Part shown: piece after piece, positions 39,550 to 51,365 of the stretch
How positions within the stretch are numbered: the first letter of the stretch is position 1
Layout of the letters: each line of letters begins with the position of its first letter
Assembly: GCA_963277665.1 (NCBI GenBank)
Contig: OY728147.1
Location: forward strand, 1,262,501,424 to 1,262,565,423
Source: Viscum album
Lineage: Eukaryota > Streptophyta > Magnoliopsida > Santalales > Viscaceae
Length of the DNA: 64,000 nt
Direction of reading: 5' to 3'
The notes under the pieces: model-generated
What the model was told of the DNA's origin: nothing
The model's input: the letters and a program-made list of their open reading frames with translations, nothing else
The model's database searches: none
Made by a program: the position numbers and the translations under genes

Positions 39550-40914
39550 AAAAATAGTAAAACCTGGCCGAAGAGTCTTGGGCTAAAATCCACCCCAATC
39601 AAAACCTACCCGAGTCTTGGGTGTAAGGTCGCCTCAAACCATCACAACCTAGGGAAGAAGGATCAAGAAAAAGCTAGTAACTAAGGGTAAAAAAGCCTCT
39701 CCCATGAAATGGGATTGTTCGACACTAAGTGCTCAACATGGGTGGGGTGCAATAAAACACAAAGATACAGATATATATATGTATACCAAACACATAGCCC
39801 AACCTATGGCTTCTAAATAGAGAAACTGAGCATGTGCCTCGGCTCTGCTACTACGAAGCATGCATATAACAAACAACCCCAACCCCATTTAGGTTTTCAT
39901 GTTTCAACAGAATCAGCTTATTAGTTCCTTAACTACTAGGCAACTATCCACAACCAACCATATCAATTGTTCGTAAAGCATATACCTGCCATCCACAAAT
40001 CATGTTAGGAAAACACAAGCAACACACCCAAGTCCCACTTAATTAACCAACCAGCTCTATTGATTATTATTTCCGTTCCATTACCAAGCCCCACGATTCA
40101 TTAACTCTTCCACTTTTTATTTATTATTCACAACCCATAGTTCATTCACATTCAAGCCCATCCCTGCTTCCCCGTTGCCAACCACCATAACCACAACCAA
40201 GCCAACCGCAACCCCGCTACTCACCAGATCCACAAAAACCCACAAACACCCCATCACATGCCACGTATCCAAGCCAACAACCACATGTTCATTATTCCAT
40301 TTTGTTCAACCAGGGTGATCACACAAGGGTTCTGGATTTTAAATCATCCAACTTTATGTGATTAACCAAATTCCACATTCAACAAAGTTCTATTCACAAA
40401 AATGGTCTAGAAATATAGGGAAATATTTAATTGCAAAAGCAAAGGCCCCCAACGACCGTGATTTTCAGTACGCATAAGCCTATTCAATTCAAAACATAAT
40501 ATCACAGGATATAAAGGTAAACATAACAACTTCCCCATCCCCGTTCTTTTACCAGTTATTATATTTATTTAATGGTTCAAAAGTGTTTCACGTAAACAAG
40601 AGGACACCAACCCCGCATGTTGCACAAATTAGAGGGATGAAGGTAAGATCCCTACCTTAGTAGGTTCTGATAACAACACTCTCCCGGATAAAATTTAGAA
40701 GACGTCCGTCGGTGTCCGTCACTTCTGTCAAATCCCAGCAAAACCGCCTTAGGTGGAATTTGGAAAGGAAATGATGAAGGAAAGACAATGTATCATAAAT
40801 CTGAGCTCGGACAAAGAATTTATGTATGAAAGGAGCCTTCGAGTGTCTTGGGAGAGCTCTTCTCAGAGGAATGGGGAGGAGAGGGGTGAGTTGAAAAGGA
40901 GGAGGGGACCCCTA

Positions 40915-41350
40915 CTTTTATAGCATGAAAAACAAAAGTACATGGTGTATACTTTATGGTACACGGTGTGTACTCGGCCATTTCACACAGTCACCACGCG
41001 GCTTCCAATACGGCCTTCAACGCGGTACGCGGCCGTTGACTGGTCAACACATGGTTTGAAGGTAACGCATACGCGGGGAAGGACTACATGATGTGTAGTA
41101 TTGGATACACGGCGTGTACTCATTTATTTCACACGGTAATGACATGGCTCCAACATGGCACACGACCGTTGACTAGTCATCACACGGTTTGAGGGTAATG
41201 TGTACGTGGGGAGGGACTACACGGCATTTAGTATTGGGGTACATGGAATGTACCCATTTATTTCACACGACAAGGACATGAATTTCAACACGGGGTATAC
41301 CCGGTGATGGGGTACACGGCGTGTACTCACACTACACGACATGTAGTTTC
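40915..41350 (-). promoter_or_regulatory. Promoter of C 3' LTR with palindromes and W-boxes
   Basis: Minus-strand TATA box TATAAAAG at 40915-40922. Upstream of it (rightward) are palindromes: GTACACGGTGTGTAC (40959-40973), TACACGGCGTGTA (41106-41118), GTACACGGCGTGTAC (41312-41326) and CTACACGACATGTAG (41332-41346). Inverted W-box pairs, GTTGACTGGTCAAC (41035-41048) and a decayed copy GTTGACTAGTCATC (41168-41181), lie among them. TTGAC followed by C or T is the core bound by plant WRKY factors. Regulation by WRKY is inference. Confidence 0.5.
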
Positions 41351-42039
41351 AAAATTCTAAAAAGTGTGGGAAAAGTCCATTTTACCCTTCACAACACTTC
41401 ATAACCCTCTTTCTGACAAGGGAATGGGCCGGAGAGGTCCGAGCCCTTACATCAGATACCTCTTAAAATATTTTCGTCCCTGAGAATTAAAAAACCAACC
41501 CAGAGGAACCCAATAAGATACCTCTTAGGGCCCTTGTTATAACAGGAACCCATCCAACAACCCTAATCATATGTGTTAGGAATTCCTTCTCCTATGTCAA
41601 GATATTATCCACTTTAGGTGAAACTATCTCTCCTGCACGGGTTTAATCGCATCCTCATTAATGCATCTCGATTAAGAATTTGGTCTTCCCACTTTCATAC
41701 ATTAGGATTTTTCAACTTGCACTACCCCCAACAACACACAACCAACACACTGCCCGAACATTTGGTTTGGGGAAATTCCTTCTCCTGTGTTGAGATATTA
41801 TCCGCTTTAGGCGGCACTGACTCGCCCACACGGGTTTAATGGCATCCTCATTAATGTGTCTCGATTAAGAATAAGGTTTCCCCCATTTTTTTCCCACACA
41901 TCCGGACATGTTACACACTTCCAGAGAACAAGGAAACGAAAGGTCTCATAACGGACAAGCAAAGCATTCCATATATCAGTGGTAAAAAGTATAACATCAA
42001 AAAAATCTCAGAAGAACAAAGAAAACAAAAGTCAAAAAA

Positions 42040-42460
42040 ACTCCGAGTACTGAGCATGCATATGAGTCTACCGCTGCCAAGTTCTCTCCTCAAGGCCGAT
42101 ATGCCTCCACAACACACGAACCAAGGGAATGGTTCATCCACGGAGCACCTTCTCTTTATGATCCATGATTCTGACTGGTCGTTCCTCGAATGTCCCATCG
42201 TTTCCCATATCTAACTCTCCCTAGTCGATAATGTGAGAGTCTACGTGTAAGTATCGACGTAGCTGGGAGACGTGGAAGACGTCACGAACCTTCTCCAACT
42301 GAGGTGGCAGGGCTAGATGATATTCCACCTCGCCGACTCGCCTCAGCACCTCAAAGGGTCCGATGAACCTAGGTGAGAGATTTCTTCCTTTCCCAAACCT
42401 ATGCTGCCCCCGTCGAGGGGAAACCTTCAAGAACACATGATCTCCCACCTCGAACTCCAA
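42040..42460 (-). pseudogene. Element C integrase C-terminus and chromodomain relic
   Basis: A 79-residue open stretch at 42221-42460 carries the GPY/F-type module (LSPRFIGPFEVL) and FHVSQLRRY, the usual end of a chromovirus integrase. Continuing leftward in another frame, 42200-42040 shows chromodomain residues (RPVRIMDHKEKVL, then after a stop TIPLVRVLWRH and GLEERTWQR, then a second stop). Two in-frame stops and a frame change inactivate it. This fixes C as a chromovirus. Confidence 0.8.
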
Positions 42461-42639
42461 GGGCCTCCTCCGATGATCAGAATAAGACTTCTGTCAGTCC
42501 TGAGCCACTTTCATCCTCTCACGCACAAGATGAACTTTCTCTGTGGTGCTCTGCACTACCTATGGACCAAGAGCACATGTCTCACCAACCTATGCCTAGA
42601 AAATGGGTCTATGCCATGGTCTTCCATACAAATACTCAA

Positions 42640-43210
42640 AGAGTGCCATGATAATAGTAGATTGGAAGCTGTTGTTGTAGGAAAACTCTACTAAAGTCAA
42701 GTGTCGTACCCATGACCCTCCGAAATCCAGAACGCATGCTCGTAGCATCTCCTCCAACGTCTGGATAGTCCGATCTATCTTCCCATTGGTCTGGGGGTGG
42801 AAAGAAGTGTTAAGGCATATCTAGGTGCCAAAAGGATGTTGTAACCCCCCCAGACTCATGAAGTAAACCGAGTATCCTAGTCTAAGATGATAGTCTTAGG
42901 AACTCCATGCAAACACACCACCTCGTCTATGTACCTCTGTGCTAAGGTACTCACTGGGCCCATCTCTTTAATTGCTAAGAAGTGAGCTGATTTCATCAGA
43001 TGATCCACCACTACCCAGATAGCATCATAACCACCCTGAGCTCTAGGTAGTCCAATGACAAAGTCTATTAAGATGTCATCCCACTTCCACTTGGGGACAT
43101 CTAAAGGATGAAACAAACAACTGGGAACACGGTGTTCAACCTTCACTTGCTGACACACTAGGCATTTTTCCACAAACTCTACCACTACCCATTTCACCCC
43201 GGGCCAACAA
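42640..43210 (-). pseudogene. Element C integrase core relic
   Basis: The 106-residue open stretch 42877-43197 begins with the second half of the zinc-binding domain (CLVCQQVKVEH), then the first catalytic Asp in DFVIGLP, and runs to HGVPKTIILD. After a break, 42830-42660 reads TSFHPQ and KIDRTIQTLEEML: the position of the catalytic Glu is an Asp. The core is therefore split and altered at a key residue. Confidence 0.85.
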
Positions 43211-43440
43211 AACGGTTCCCTCAGGCCTCATTACATTTTTGAAACTCCTGGATGCACTGCCAAGGCTGAGCTATGGAACTCACGGAGAACTCCCTCACGC
43301 ATCGCCTTCGGAATGAAAAACCTTCCATGGAAAAGAATCCGATGTCGGCTGTCTTCTGACCATCCTTCTGGAGAGTTCCCCTGATCGATACGATCCCGCA
43401 TCACTTTCACCTCAGAGTCCCCCCACTAAGATTCTTCCAC

Positions 43441-43740
43441 CTACTGCAACAAGGAGGACTGCACCGTCATCTGAAACAAACAACCTCTAACACCTTCTAC
43501 CCTTGTATCCAAGTGCAAGGCGGCCAACTCTCCCATCACTTTCCAAGCATCAGTGGATTCCCAAACCACTTCCTTATGTGACTTCTTGCTCAGGGAATCA
43601 GCCACAACTTTTCCCTTACCTTCAGTGTAAGAGATCTCGAATTCATAGTCTTGGAGGTACTTGACCCATCTCCACTGCAGTAAGTTCAGGTCACGTTGGG
43701 GGAAGATATAACGCAGACTCTTGTGATCTGAGAAGACCAC
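43441..43740 (-). pseudogene. Element C RNase H relic
   Basis: A 99-residue open stretch with FSDHKSLRYIF, LNLLQWRWVKYLQDYEFEI and YTEGKGKVVADSLSKK, the standard second half of Ty3/gypsy RNase H, ending in a variant of the V-A-D-A-L-S-R motif. The first half lies to the right in other frames (about 43741-43990). The domain normally degrades the RNA strand during reverse transcription. Confidence 0.85.
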
Positions 43741-44028
43741 AAAGCGCTCCCCAAAGAGATAATGTCACCACAACGTCAGTGAAAACACTACTGCTGCAAG
43801 GTCCAGGTCATGTGTGTCATAGTTACGCTTGTGAGGGCGCAAATACTTAGACCAATAACAGATCACACCCTTCTTCTGCATCAGCATGCACCCCAGACCA
43901 AGGCCAGAAGCATCACAAAACACCTCATAAAACAACCCTTCCTATGGTAACCTAAGTACTGGAGCACTGACCAACTTCCCCTTCAGGTAGTCGAAAGCTT
44001 TCTGGCACTGCTCGCTCAATTGGAAGAC

Positions 44029-44800
44029 CTAGTTCTTTCTAGTCAAAGCTGTCAATGGAGCAGCAACTCGAGAGAAGTCCGAAACGAACCTCCGATAGTA
44101 ACCTGCTAACCCCAGGAAACTACGAACTTCTGCCACGCTCTTGAGTGCCGCCCAAGAAAAAAATTCCTCCACCTTCGATGGGTCCACTGACACTCCATGC
44201 TGAGACACTACGTGCCCAAGGAAGTGTACTTCTTGTTTCAAGAACTTACACTTCGACAATTTCCCATAAAGATGGTGGTGTCGAAGGACTTCCAATACTT
44301 CCCTGAGATGCTCAACGTGCTCCTCTTATGATCTTGAGTAGATCAGTATGTCATCGATAAACACAATGACAAACCGGTCTAGAAACTCTCAGAAGACAAA
44401 GTTCATAAGTCCCGTGAACAAAGCCGATGCATTTGTAACTCCAAACGACATCACTACAAACTCGAAGTGCCCATACCTGCACCTGAAAGTCGTTTTCGAG
44501 ATGTCACTATCCTTTACCCTCAGCTGATGATATCCAGTTTATAGGTCGATCTTAGAAAACCAACCTGATCCCCTCAGTTGGTTGAAGAGATCATCTATCC
44601 TTGGAATGGGGTAACGGTTCTTGACCGTTACCTGATTCAACCTTCTATAGTCTATGCATAACCTGAGTCCAACATCTTCCTTCTTCATGAAAAAAACTAG
44701 AGCACCCCATGGTGACACGATGGGTAAAAAAAACCCTTCACCATCAGATCGTTAATCTAAATCTGCAACTCCCACAACTCCGAAGGTTCCATCCGATAAG
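44029..44800 (-). pseudogene. Element C reverse transcriptase relic
   Basis: The catalytic box reads VFIDDILIYS near 44355-44330. The palm segment before it contains [17 protein letters not shown]. The 88-residue open stretch 44029-44295 covers the connection ([17 protein letters not shown] and [16 protein letters not shown]). Fingers to the right, to about 44800, are present with several stops. Both catalytic Asp of the box are intact. Confidence 0.88.
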
Positions 44801-44836
44801 GGGCCATCAAAATTGGACGAGCACCAGGCTGTAAGT

Positions 44837-45424
44837 CTATCCCGATCTCAATGTCACGTTGGGGGGTAGAGTCACAACCTCCTCAGAAAAAACATCGAGG
44901 AACTCCCCAAAAACCTCCCAGACATCCATCATCTCTCCATCAGCTGGAACCACTGATAACCCGCCTAAAAAAGAAAGGAGAGGCTCCACACACCAGCTTC
45001 CCACCTGATAGCACCTCTCACCAACAAAAGCTACACATTGGCCGTCCACGTCAGAGAACACGACTCTTCTTCGGAAGCAGTTGATAATGTCACTAACAGA
45101 AAACAACCAGTCGATGCCTAGGATGACATCGTATGGATGCATCTGTAACAGAAGAAGGTCCCCACTAGATTGATGTGGCCCAAACGTCAGCCCACATCCC
45201 CAGAAAAGACAAGATATGATGTTCTGGCCTCCAATTGGTGTACTCAGCACCAGTGGTATGGAAAGTCTCTCTACATCTAGTCCCAAAGCATGGGCTAGAA
45301 CAGGTGAAACAAAGGAGTGCGAAGCCCCCGAATCAAATAAAGGCGAAACGAGAGTGCTGAACAAACAAATCGTACCTTGCACCACCTCTGGTCCTGCTGG
45401 AGCTGCCAACTCTGCTGCATGCAA
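44837..45424 (-). pseudogene. Element C aspartic protease
   Basis: The longest minus-strand open frame in the element (195 residues). It has the active-site motif FDSGASHSFVS near residue 31 and YDVILGIDWL near residue 98, then the linker toward reverse transcriptase with EFLDVFSEE near residue 173. Length and motif spacing fit a complete retropepsin domain. It may be intact on its own, but it is cut off from gag and RT by frame breaks, so it is annotated as part of a broken polyprotein. Confidence 0.85.
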
Positions 45425-45559
45425 CTGTCCACGCCCAGCTCCTCTGCCTCTCTGATATCATCCACCTCCCCAACCACGCCCTAGTCAAGGTCCCTGAGGA
45501 GCACCCTGAGGTCGGCCTCCTCCTTCAAAGTCTGCTCTCGGGGGAGCATGGTCCTGCTA

Positions 45560-46500
45560 CTGCTGGAAGGGCCTCGCCGGCGACTGGTGCTGCTGAGGTG
45601 GGCGCTGAACCTTCCCACCTCCACCGTACTAAGCTCGGGTCAGGCACCGAATCTGAATGTGCCTGAAACCTCCAAAAGAAAAACACTTCGGTCCTGGGCT
45701 TGTGAAAAAGGGATGAGGACCTGAAGATCTGAACTGGAACTGCTGGGGCCTGCTCCCCACTGGCCTGAACCTGGAAGGTCCCATCGTAGGAGACCTGTTG
45801 GTGACTGCCTTCCCCTTCGATGAGCCCGACTGGATCCCCTCTCGTGGTGCACCTCCCAGTGAGTGCATCCTATCTACAACCTCTTCCTTCTTCTGAACTA
45901 CTAAGTATGTCAGAAAGGTGAAGGGGGTGATAGCATACTGGAGCGAAGGAAGAAGTGCCTCCTCCAAATGTCTCGCCCGAGACTCCTAATCCGGAAAGAG
46001 ATCCAAAGAAAAGCATAGTAGATCTTTTAACTTGATACCCAACTCTCGTACTGACATACTCCCCTTCTGAAGGGATAGTAACTCCTCCGTTTCTCCACCT
46101 TGATCATGGAAGAAAGGAATTCCTCTCAGAATTATTTCTCAACGTCAGCCCACAAAACCTCTGCCTCTATCCTCTCTCCGAGGTAGAGCGTCCACCGCTG
46201 CTGTGCCGCACCTCTCAGCAGACTGACTGCTAGGGGAACCCAGTACTCCCTCGGAGCATAGATCAATGGAAAAGAGATCCCTAACTCCTCAATCCACCCC
46301 TCCGTCTCCATATCCGAAGTAATACCCTCGTACTTCTTGAGGGTTTGCAGCTAGAAAGAACAGAGAGTCTTCTGCCACTGGCTATCTTCCTCCTCTTGGT
46401 CAATCCTCAACTGATCGACCACATGAATCTGCTAGGCCTCGACCTTCTGAGTCACCCGAGGATGACGTCCAGGTGCTATAACTATACGGTAAAAAAGGAT
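45560..46500 (-). pseudogene. Element C gag relic
   Basis: Gag region. The 112-residue open stretch 45629-45967 contains the capsid end, a Pro/Ser/Arg-rich linker, and a zinc knuckle (CFSFGGFRHIQIRC) in which the second Cys has become Phe. Right of it, 45970-46500 carries the capsid core in broken frames. About 46500-46833 is an untranslated leader up to the primer site. Confidence 0.75.
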
Positions 46501-46833
46501 TGCCTAAGCCCAAGTAGCAAGGAATTTCTCAAGGTTTCATTTTACCATTTTATTCAATATCTTTCCCAGAACTCCCAAATCAAGTAAAACACAATCATGA
46601 TGATGTATATACCTTCCCTAGGGTCTCTAACCAGCAATAAATATAGTCTCACTTGTTAATTCGGTAGGCTCAGAGTCCTTGCATCGGATCACGGGGGGCC
46701 CTAAAATCCCATGTCCTAGCCGGTCTTCCCTGGCCTATGTCACGAACCAAGACTAACCAACACTGTTGCCCTACCATCCCATGAAATACTCACTGTGCCT
46801 AACTCTAGACTCCACCCTATCTCTCAACCATCA

Positions 46834-46848
46834 CCTCTAATACCATTC
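46834..46848 (-). other. Primer binding site of C
   Basis: Minus strand reads TGGTATTAGAGG three bases inside the 5' LTR, one mismatch from the complement of the 3' end of plant initiator-Met tRNA (TGGTATCAGAGC-type), used to prime minus-strand DNA synthesis. Confidence 0.75.
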
Positions 46849-49613
46849 TTTCATGAACCCCTCCCACCAAAGATGCCCCTCGTGAGCTGGAAATAGTGAA
46901 AGGAAGATAATGACCCCCAAGTCCTGCCTCCAGTAGGCCCCAGGGTGGCGACTAGCACCAAGGGTATGAGTTTTCACAAATATGGGAGGCATTACCCTTT
47001 TTATTATTTAAGTTCGGGAAATAGGACAAGTAAACCAACAAAAAGGAAAAGAACAAGTGTATAGAAATAAACCCAAACCAATCCAACATGCATGTTTAAA
47101 TAGTTCTGAAACAAGGTACAAGTACAAGAAAGATCAAAAGTACAATACCAAAAGAAACAAAGTAAAACAACTGCAACAAGTCCAACTGTCCCGACTAGTA
47201 GGGTCACGCACAACCCTGGTATTCCTCCTGGAAACCTGAAAGTAAACATAGGGTGAGCATACACGTATAATCAGTAGGGAAACCTAAAGCTCTCGTGCAC
47301 AAGTGTGGAGACATACTAATGTCCTGTGAGAACAACAAAATAAAGCTAGTAAGGAATTCTATCCACCCAACATCACCAACCACACTCACCAAAACACAAT
47401 CACAACAAGTAGTAGTATATAAGAACAATAGTATTGGGTACCCCGCACCATTTCCCATTAGTTAGATGCTCTTCCTAACAGAAAACGTCCTGACACTACC
47501 ACAATCTTATCGTCCACACACACCTGGGCCTCAAGAACCACATATCCCACTCGTACACACATGGGCCTCACAACCACGTATCCCTCCCGCACACACCTGG
47601 GCCTCACAACCACGTATCCCACCCACACACACCTGGGCCTCATCCCCAAGATTCTTGGGAAATAGTAAAACCTACCCGAAGAGTCTTGGGATAAAAGCCA
47701 CCCTAATCGAAACCTACCTGAAGAGTCTTGGGTGTAAGGTCACCTCAAGCCATCACAGCCTAGGGAAGAAGGAGTAGAAAAGAGCTAGTAACTAAGGGGA
47801 AAACACCCTGTCCCATGAAATGGGAGTGTTCGACACTAAGTGCTCAATATGGGTGGGGTGCGATGAAACAGAAAGATACAGATATATATATGTATACCAA
47901 ACACACATCCCAACCTATGGCTTCTAAATAAAGAAACTGAGCACGTGCCTCGGCACTGCTACTACGAAGCATGCATACAAAAAACAACCCCAACCCCATT
48001 TAGGTTTTCATGTTTCAACAGAATCAGCTTATTAGTTCCTTAACGACTGGGAAACTATCCAGAACCAACCATATTAATCGTTCGTAAAGCATATCCCTGC
48101 CATCCAGAAATCAAGTTAAGAAAACACAAGCAACACAACCAAGTCCCTATTAATTAACCAACCAACTCCATTGATTATTATTTCCGTTCCATTACCAAGC
48201 CCCACAATTCATTAACTCTTCCAAATTTTATTTATTATTCACAACCCATAGTTCTTTCAAATTCAGGCCCATCCCTGCAGCCCCGCTGCCAACCAACATA
48301 ACCACAACCAAGCCAACCACAACCCCGCTGCTCACCCGATCCACAACAACCCACAAACACCCCATCACATGCCACGTATCCAAGCCAACACCCACATGTT
48401 AATTATTACATTTTTTTCAACCAGGGTGATCACACAAGGGTTACAGATTTTAAATCATCCAACTTTACGTGATTAAACAAATTCCACATTCAACAAAGTT
48501 CCATTCACAAAAACGGTCTAGAAAGATAGGGAAACATTTAATTGCTCAAGCAAAGGCCCCCAACATCCGTGATTTTCAGTAGGCATAAGCCTATTCAATT
48601 CACAACATAATATCACAAGATATAATGGTAAACATAACAACTTCCCCATTCCCGTTCTTTAACCAGTTATTATCTTCGTTTAATGGTTCAAAAGTGTTTC
48701 ACGTAAACAAGAGGACACCCACCCCACATGTTTCACAAATTAGAGAGACGAAGGTAAGATCTCTACCTCAACAGGTTCTGATAACAACACTCCCCCAGAT
48801 CAACTTTAGAAGATGTCCGTCGGCGCCCGTCACTTCTGTCAAATCCCGGAAATACCTCCTCGGGTGGAAGTTGGAAAGGAAAGGCCAAAGGAATGACAAC
48901 AGATACAAGCTTAGGCGTTCCGACTCGTCATTACGATCCCTTGGCCGATGAAGGATCGTAAATCGGAGCTCAGACGAAGATGTTATGGATAAAAGGAGCC
49001 CTCGAGTCTATTGGGAGAGCTCTACTCAGAGGAATGGGGAGGAGAGGGGTGATTTGAAAAGGAGGAGGGGACCCCTCATTTTATAGGCGTGAAAAAAAAG
49101 TATACAGCACGTACTTTATGGTACACGACGTGTACTTGGCCATTTCACACGGTCACCACGCGACTTCCAACACGGCCTTCAACGCGGCACGCGGCCGTTG
49201 ACTGGTCAACACATGGTTTGAAGGTAACGCATACGCGGGGAGGGACTACATGGCATATAGTATTGGCTACACGGCGTGTACTCATTTATTTCACATGGTA
49301 ACGACACGGCTCCAACACGTCACACGACCGTTGACTGGTCAACACACGGTTTGAGGGTAACATGTACGTGGGGAGGGACTACACGGAATGTAGTATTGGG
49401 GTACACGGCGTGTACCCATTTATTTCACACAGGAAGGACACGACCTTCAACATGGGGTATACCCAAAAATGGGGTACACAATGTGTACTCACACTACACG
49501 GCGTGTAGTTTTAAAATTCTGAAAAGTGTGGGAAAAGTCCATTTTACCCTCCAGAACACTTTGTGACCCTCTTTTTGAAAAAGGAATGGGTCGGAGAGGT
49601 CCCGACCATTACA
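46849..49613 (-). repeat. Element C 5' LTR
   Basis: Partner of 38741-41451, about 2.77 kb. It includes the 36-bp repeat array (about 47505-47650), a minus-strand TATA-like TATAAAAT near 49078-49085, and an upstream palindrome cluster at 49267-49508. The promoter of this copy would drive the element. Confidence 0.9.
49078..49510 (-). promoter_or_regulatory. Promoter of C 5' LTR with palindromes and W-boxes
   Basis: Palindromes CTACACGGCGTGTAC (49267-49281), GTACACGGCGTGTAC (49401-49415) and CTACACGGCGTGTAG (49494-49508), each symmetrical or nearly so about a central G, plus two intact inverted W-box pairs GTTGACTGGTCAAC (49197-49210 and 49330-49343). One palindrome has G/C outer bases and another C/G, so the symmetry is kept while the bases change. 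Confidence 0.55.
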
Positions 49614-49618
49614 TGGAG
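49614..49618. repeat. Target site duplication of C, right copy
   Basis: TGGAG, identical to 38736-38740; see that entry. Confidence 0.9.
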
Positions 49619-50598
49619 GGTCTTGAGCATTGTTTGTGTCGTCCCATGCCCTCCACGTAAGAAATTTGAAATCGTGGTGGTTTGAGATCACAGTTTTGTC
49701 AAGATATTAACAATCCCTATGAAAACCCCTAAGGAAAACACCCTCCTACAAGAACACCTGATCTGCAGATCAACCTGTTCATGGGTTAATCCACGTTCAT
49801 TGTTTTTTAATGAAGAACGGGGAATAAAATCACAATAAAATTCCTACCTGAATTCAGATCTGTTTTAGGTGATGGATGATGATCCAAGTTTTCGTCGACC
49901 CATGATCTGCTGTCGTTCTTCACCGTTCATCAATTCCCAAATCTGATCTTGTTCTCCATGATATTTTTCACCACACTCTGATCCTCCAACGTTCGTTGTT
50001 ATTCATTGGAAATGAATTCTAATTTAGGTTTGTCAAAGAAACCCTAAGGATTAATTATCAACTCTCCAACATGTTAGTTTAATAAAAAGAAACACGTCGC
50101 AACATTTTTGTTATACTAAGACACTGTATCGTTACACTATTTCATTTATAATACAACGTAGTAGTTACACTTGCACAATGATCCATTAATGATCCTCAAT
50201 TAATATGTCCCGTTTTCAACTCGTTGCTGCACCACGACGCCACCGTATTCCTCTCAACGGTTCAAAAGAAAATAAAATAACTTTTTATAAGTTATTTTAT
50301 TATTTTTCAAAAATTATGAATATTAACTTTTCCCTATGAGCCTTCTCAGTAAAATATAAGTACTTACTAGGTAAATCCTGGTATTTTGAGTTCAATGTTG
50401 CCCTAAGATTTTTGATCCGAGCACCAGTTAAAAAGTTATAAAAACCCACTCACACGTTTACTTTAGTGAACTTAAAAAAAGTTCAAAATTCTGTTCCAGG
50501 CTTACTGAGCCTCAGAATAACGTGCCATCAAAGCATGTGGTATCAAAATAATTCCATATAATTTAAAAACAATTACATGGAAATTCTGTTTCATTTCA
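49619..50598 (-). repeat. Element B 5' LTR, second surviving piece
   Basis: Continues the LTR interrupted by C; aligns by eye with about 18060-19030 of B's 3' LTR (shared runs such as GATCAACCTGTTCATGGGTT at 49768) through to the terminal bases. Right of 50598 the homology stops. Confidence 0.75.
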
Positions 50599-51365
50599 AT
50601 ATTAATAATCATCACCATAATCATCATCAAAATCATTATTATAATTATCTCTATCATTATTTTAAAAAAGAACTTGTATAATTTTAATCAAGATTCATAT
50701 TTTAATCAATAGTTAAGGGTTTGAAACCCCTAATGGTCTCCACCAGTTTTAATTTGAAACATGTTTTAGGTTTTCATACATGGTTTGTAATCTTAAATGG
50801 TTCATGTGTTTATATTAAAAAAACATGAATGAGGGAACTTCCTTTGTTACTTATGGAAGCCAATGCCAACATATATATGATGTAATGCCTTATCCTGGGT
50901 CTCTAGAATGTTTCCTTCTTGGGGATTCCACTAGTCCTCAAGAACTTTTTCCTATATTCCATAAGACGTTTAATTCCATTGGAGACATAATAATAGCTGT
51001 ATGGAGACTATAACCACAATTTAAAAAAATATAAGGGTCACACTCAAATCTACCAAGAATTTATCATGACCTATTCTTACATTGAACACCCCACAATACA
51101 TATAGATGTAAAATAAGAAGCCCCATATGAAAAAATAGTTCAGAATAAAAAACAGCAAAAAATATTTACATTATGCCTAAAATATAATAGAGCATTAGAA
51201 ACAGATATACATAACATCCATCGTATAAATGTAAAATAAATAACATGAATATATAGATGGAAATCCTAAATAAATGAATGACATATTTAGCTGAACATCC
51301 TACAATGAAGTAATGAGCATAACTGGTTGTTACATGATGAAAAATAACTAAAAAATAAATATAAA
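50599..51365. other. Flank of B, nothing recognised
   Basis: AT-rich with a run of ATC-type microsatellite near 50603-50660. A 62-residue plus-strand open stretch (50825-51013) has no recognisable motif and no supporting context. Confidence 0.4.

Larger units (their letters stand above)
38741..41451 (-). repeat. Element C 3' LTR
   Basis: LTR of about 2.7 kb (minus-strand TGTAAGGGCTC...GTCGTGACA). Its U3 part is GC-rich and contains a promoter with palindromes (40938-41346) ahead of a minus-strand TATA box (40915-40922). A short 36-bp tandem repeat lies at 39406-39549. Confidence 0.9.
38741..49613 (-). mobile_element. Element C: complete Tekay/Del-like chromovirus
   Basis: Element of about 10.9 kb: LTR 38741-41451, interior 41452-46848, LTR 46849-49613, flanked by perfect TGGAG duplications. 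The primer site (minus-strand TGGTATTAGAGG, about 46834-46845) fits the initiator-Met tRNA. The 3' end of the interior carries the GGACGAAAATATTTTAAGAGG-like segment usual before a Tekay/Del 3' LTR, although the polypurine tract itself is weak. Minus-strand order gag, protease, RT, RNase H, integrase, chromodomain. Every domain is recognisable but frames are broken, so it cannot be autonomous. The LTRs are clearly similar but not identical. C is the best-preserved pol-bearing element here and is nested in B's LTR. Confidence 0.92.
16173..50598 (-). mobile_element. Element B: chromovirus split by two nested elements
   Basis: Inferred outer element of the nest. Its 3' LTR is 16173-19030, its duplicated interior 19031-about 28182, and its 5' LTR survives as two pieces, 38151-38740 and 49619-50598. 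These pieces align by eye with 17334-19030, and the final bases match the 3' LTR end without length change (CATTTCA against CATTACA). Element D sits left of the first piece and element C lies between the two pieces. Minus-strand order gag, protease, RT, RNase H, integrase, chromodomain places B among Ty3/gypsy chromoviruses, probably Tekay/Del-like. Flanking pentamers ATCAT (16168-16172) and ATATT (50599-50603) do not match well, so the target duplication is not proven. All coding parts are interrupted. Confidence 0.7.

Noticed and set aside
47466..47777. 103-residue plus-strand frame with a 12-residue period (proline/threonine rich)
   Set aside because: Produced by the 36-bp tandem repeat in C's LTR; a matching frame is not kept in the other LTR.
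48625..48951. 108-residue plus-strand frame
   Set aside because: Within C's 5' LTR and antisense to its leader region; not kept in the other LTR.
50825..51013. 62-residue plus-strand frame as a possible small gene
   Set aside because: No motif, no promoter or neighbour support; the length is within chance for this composition.
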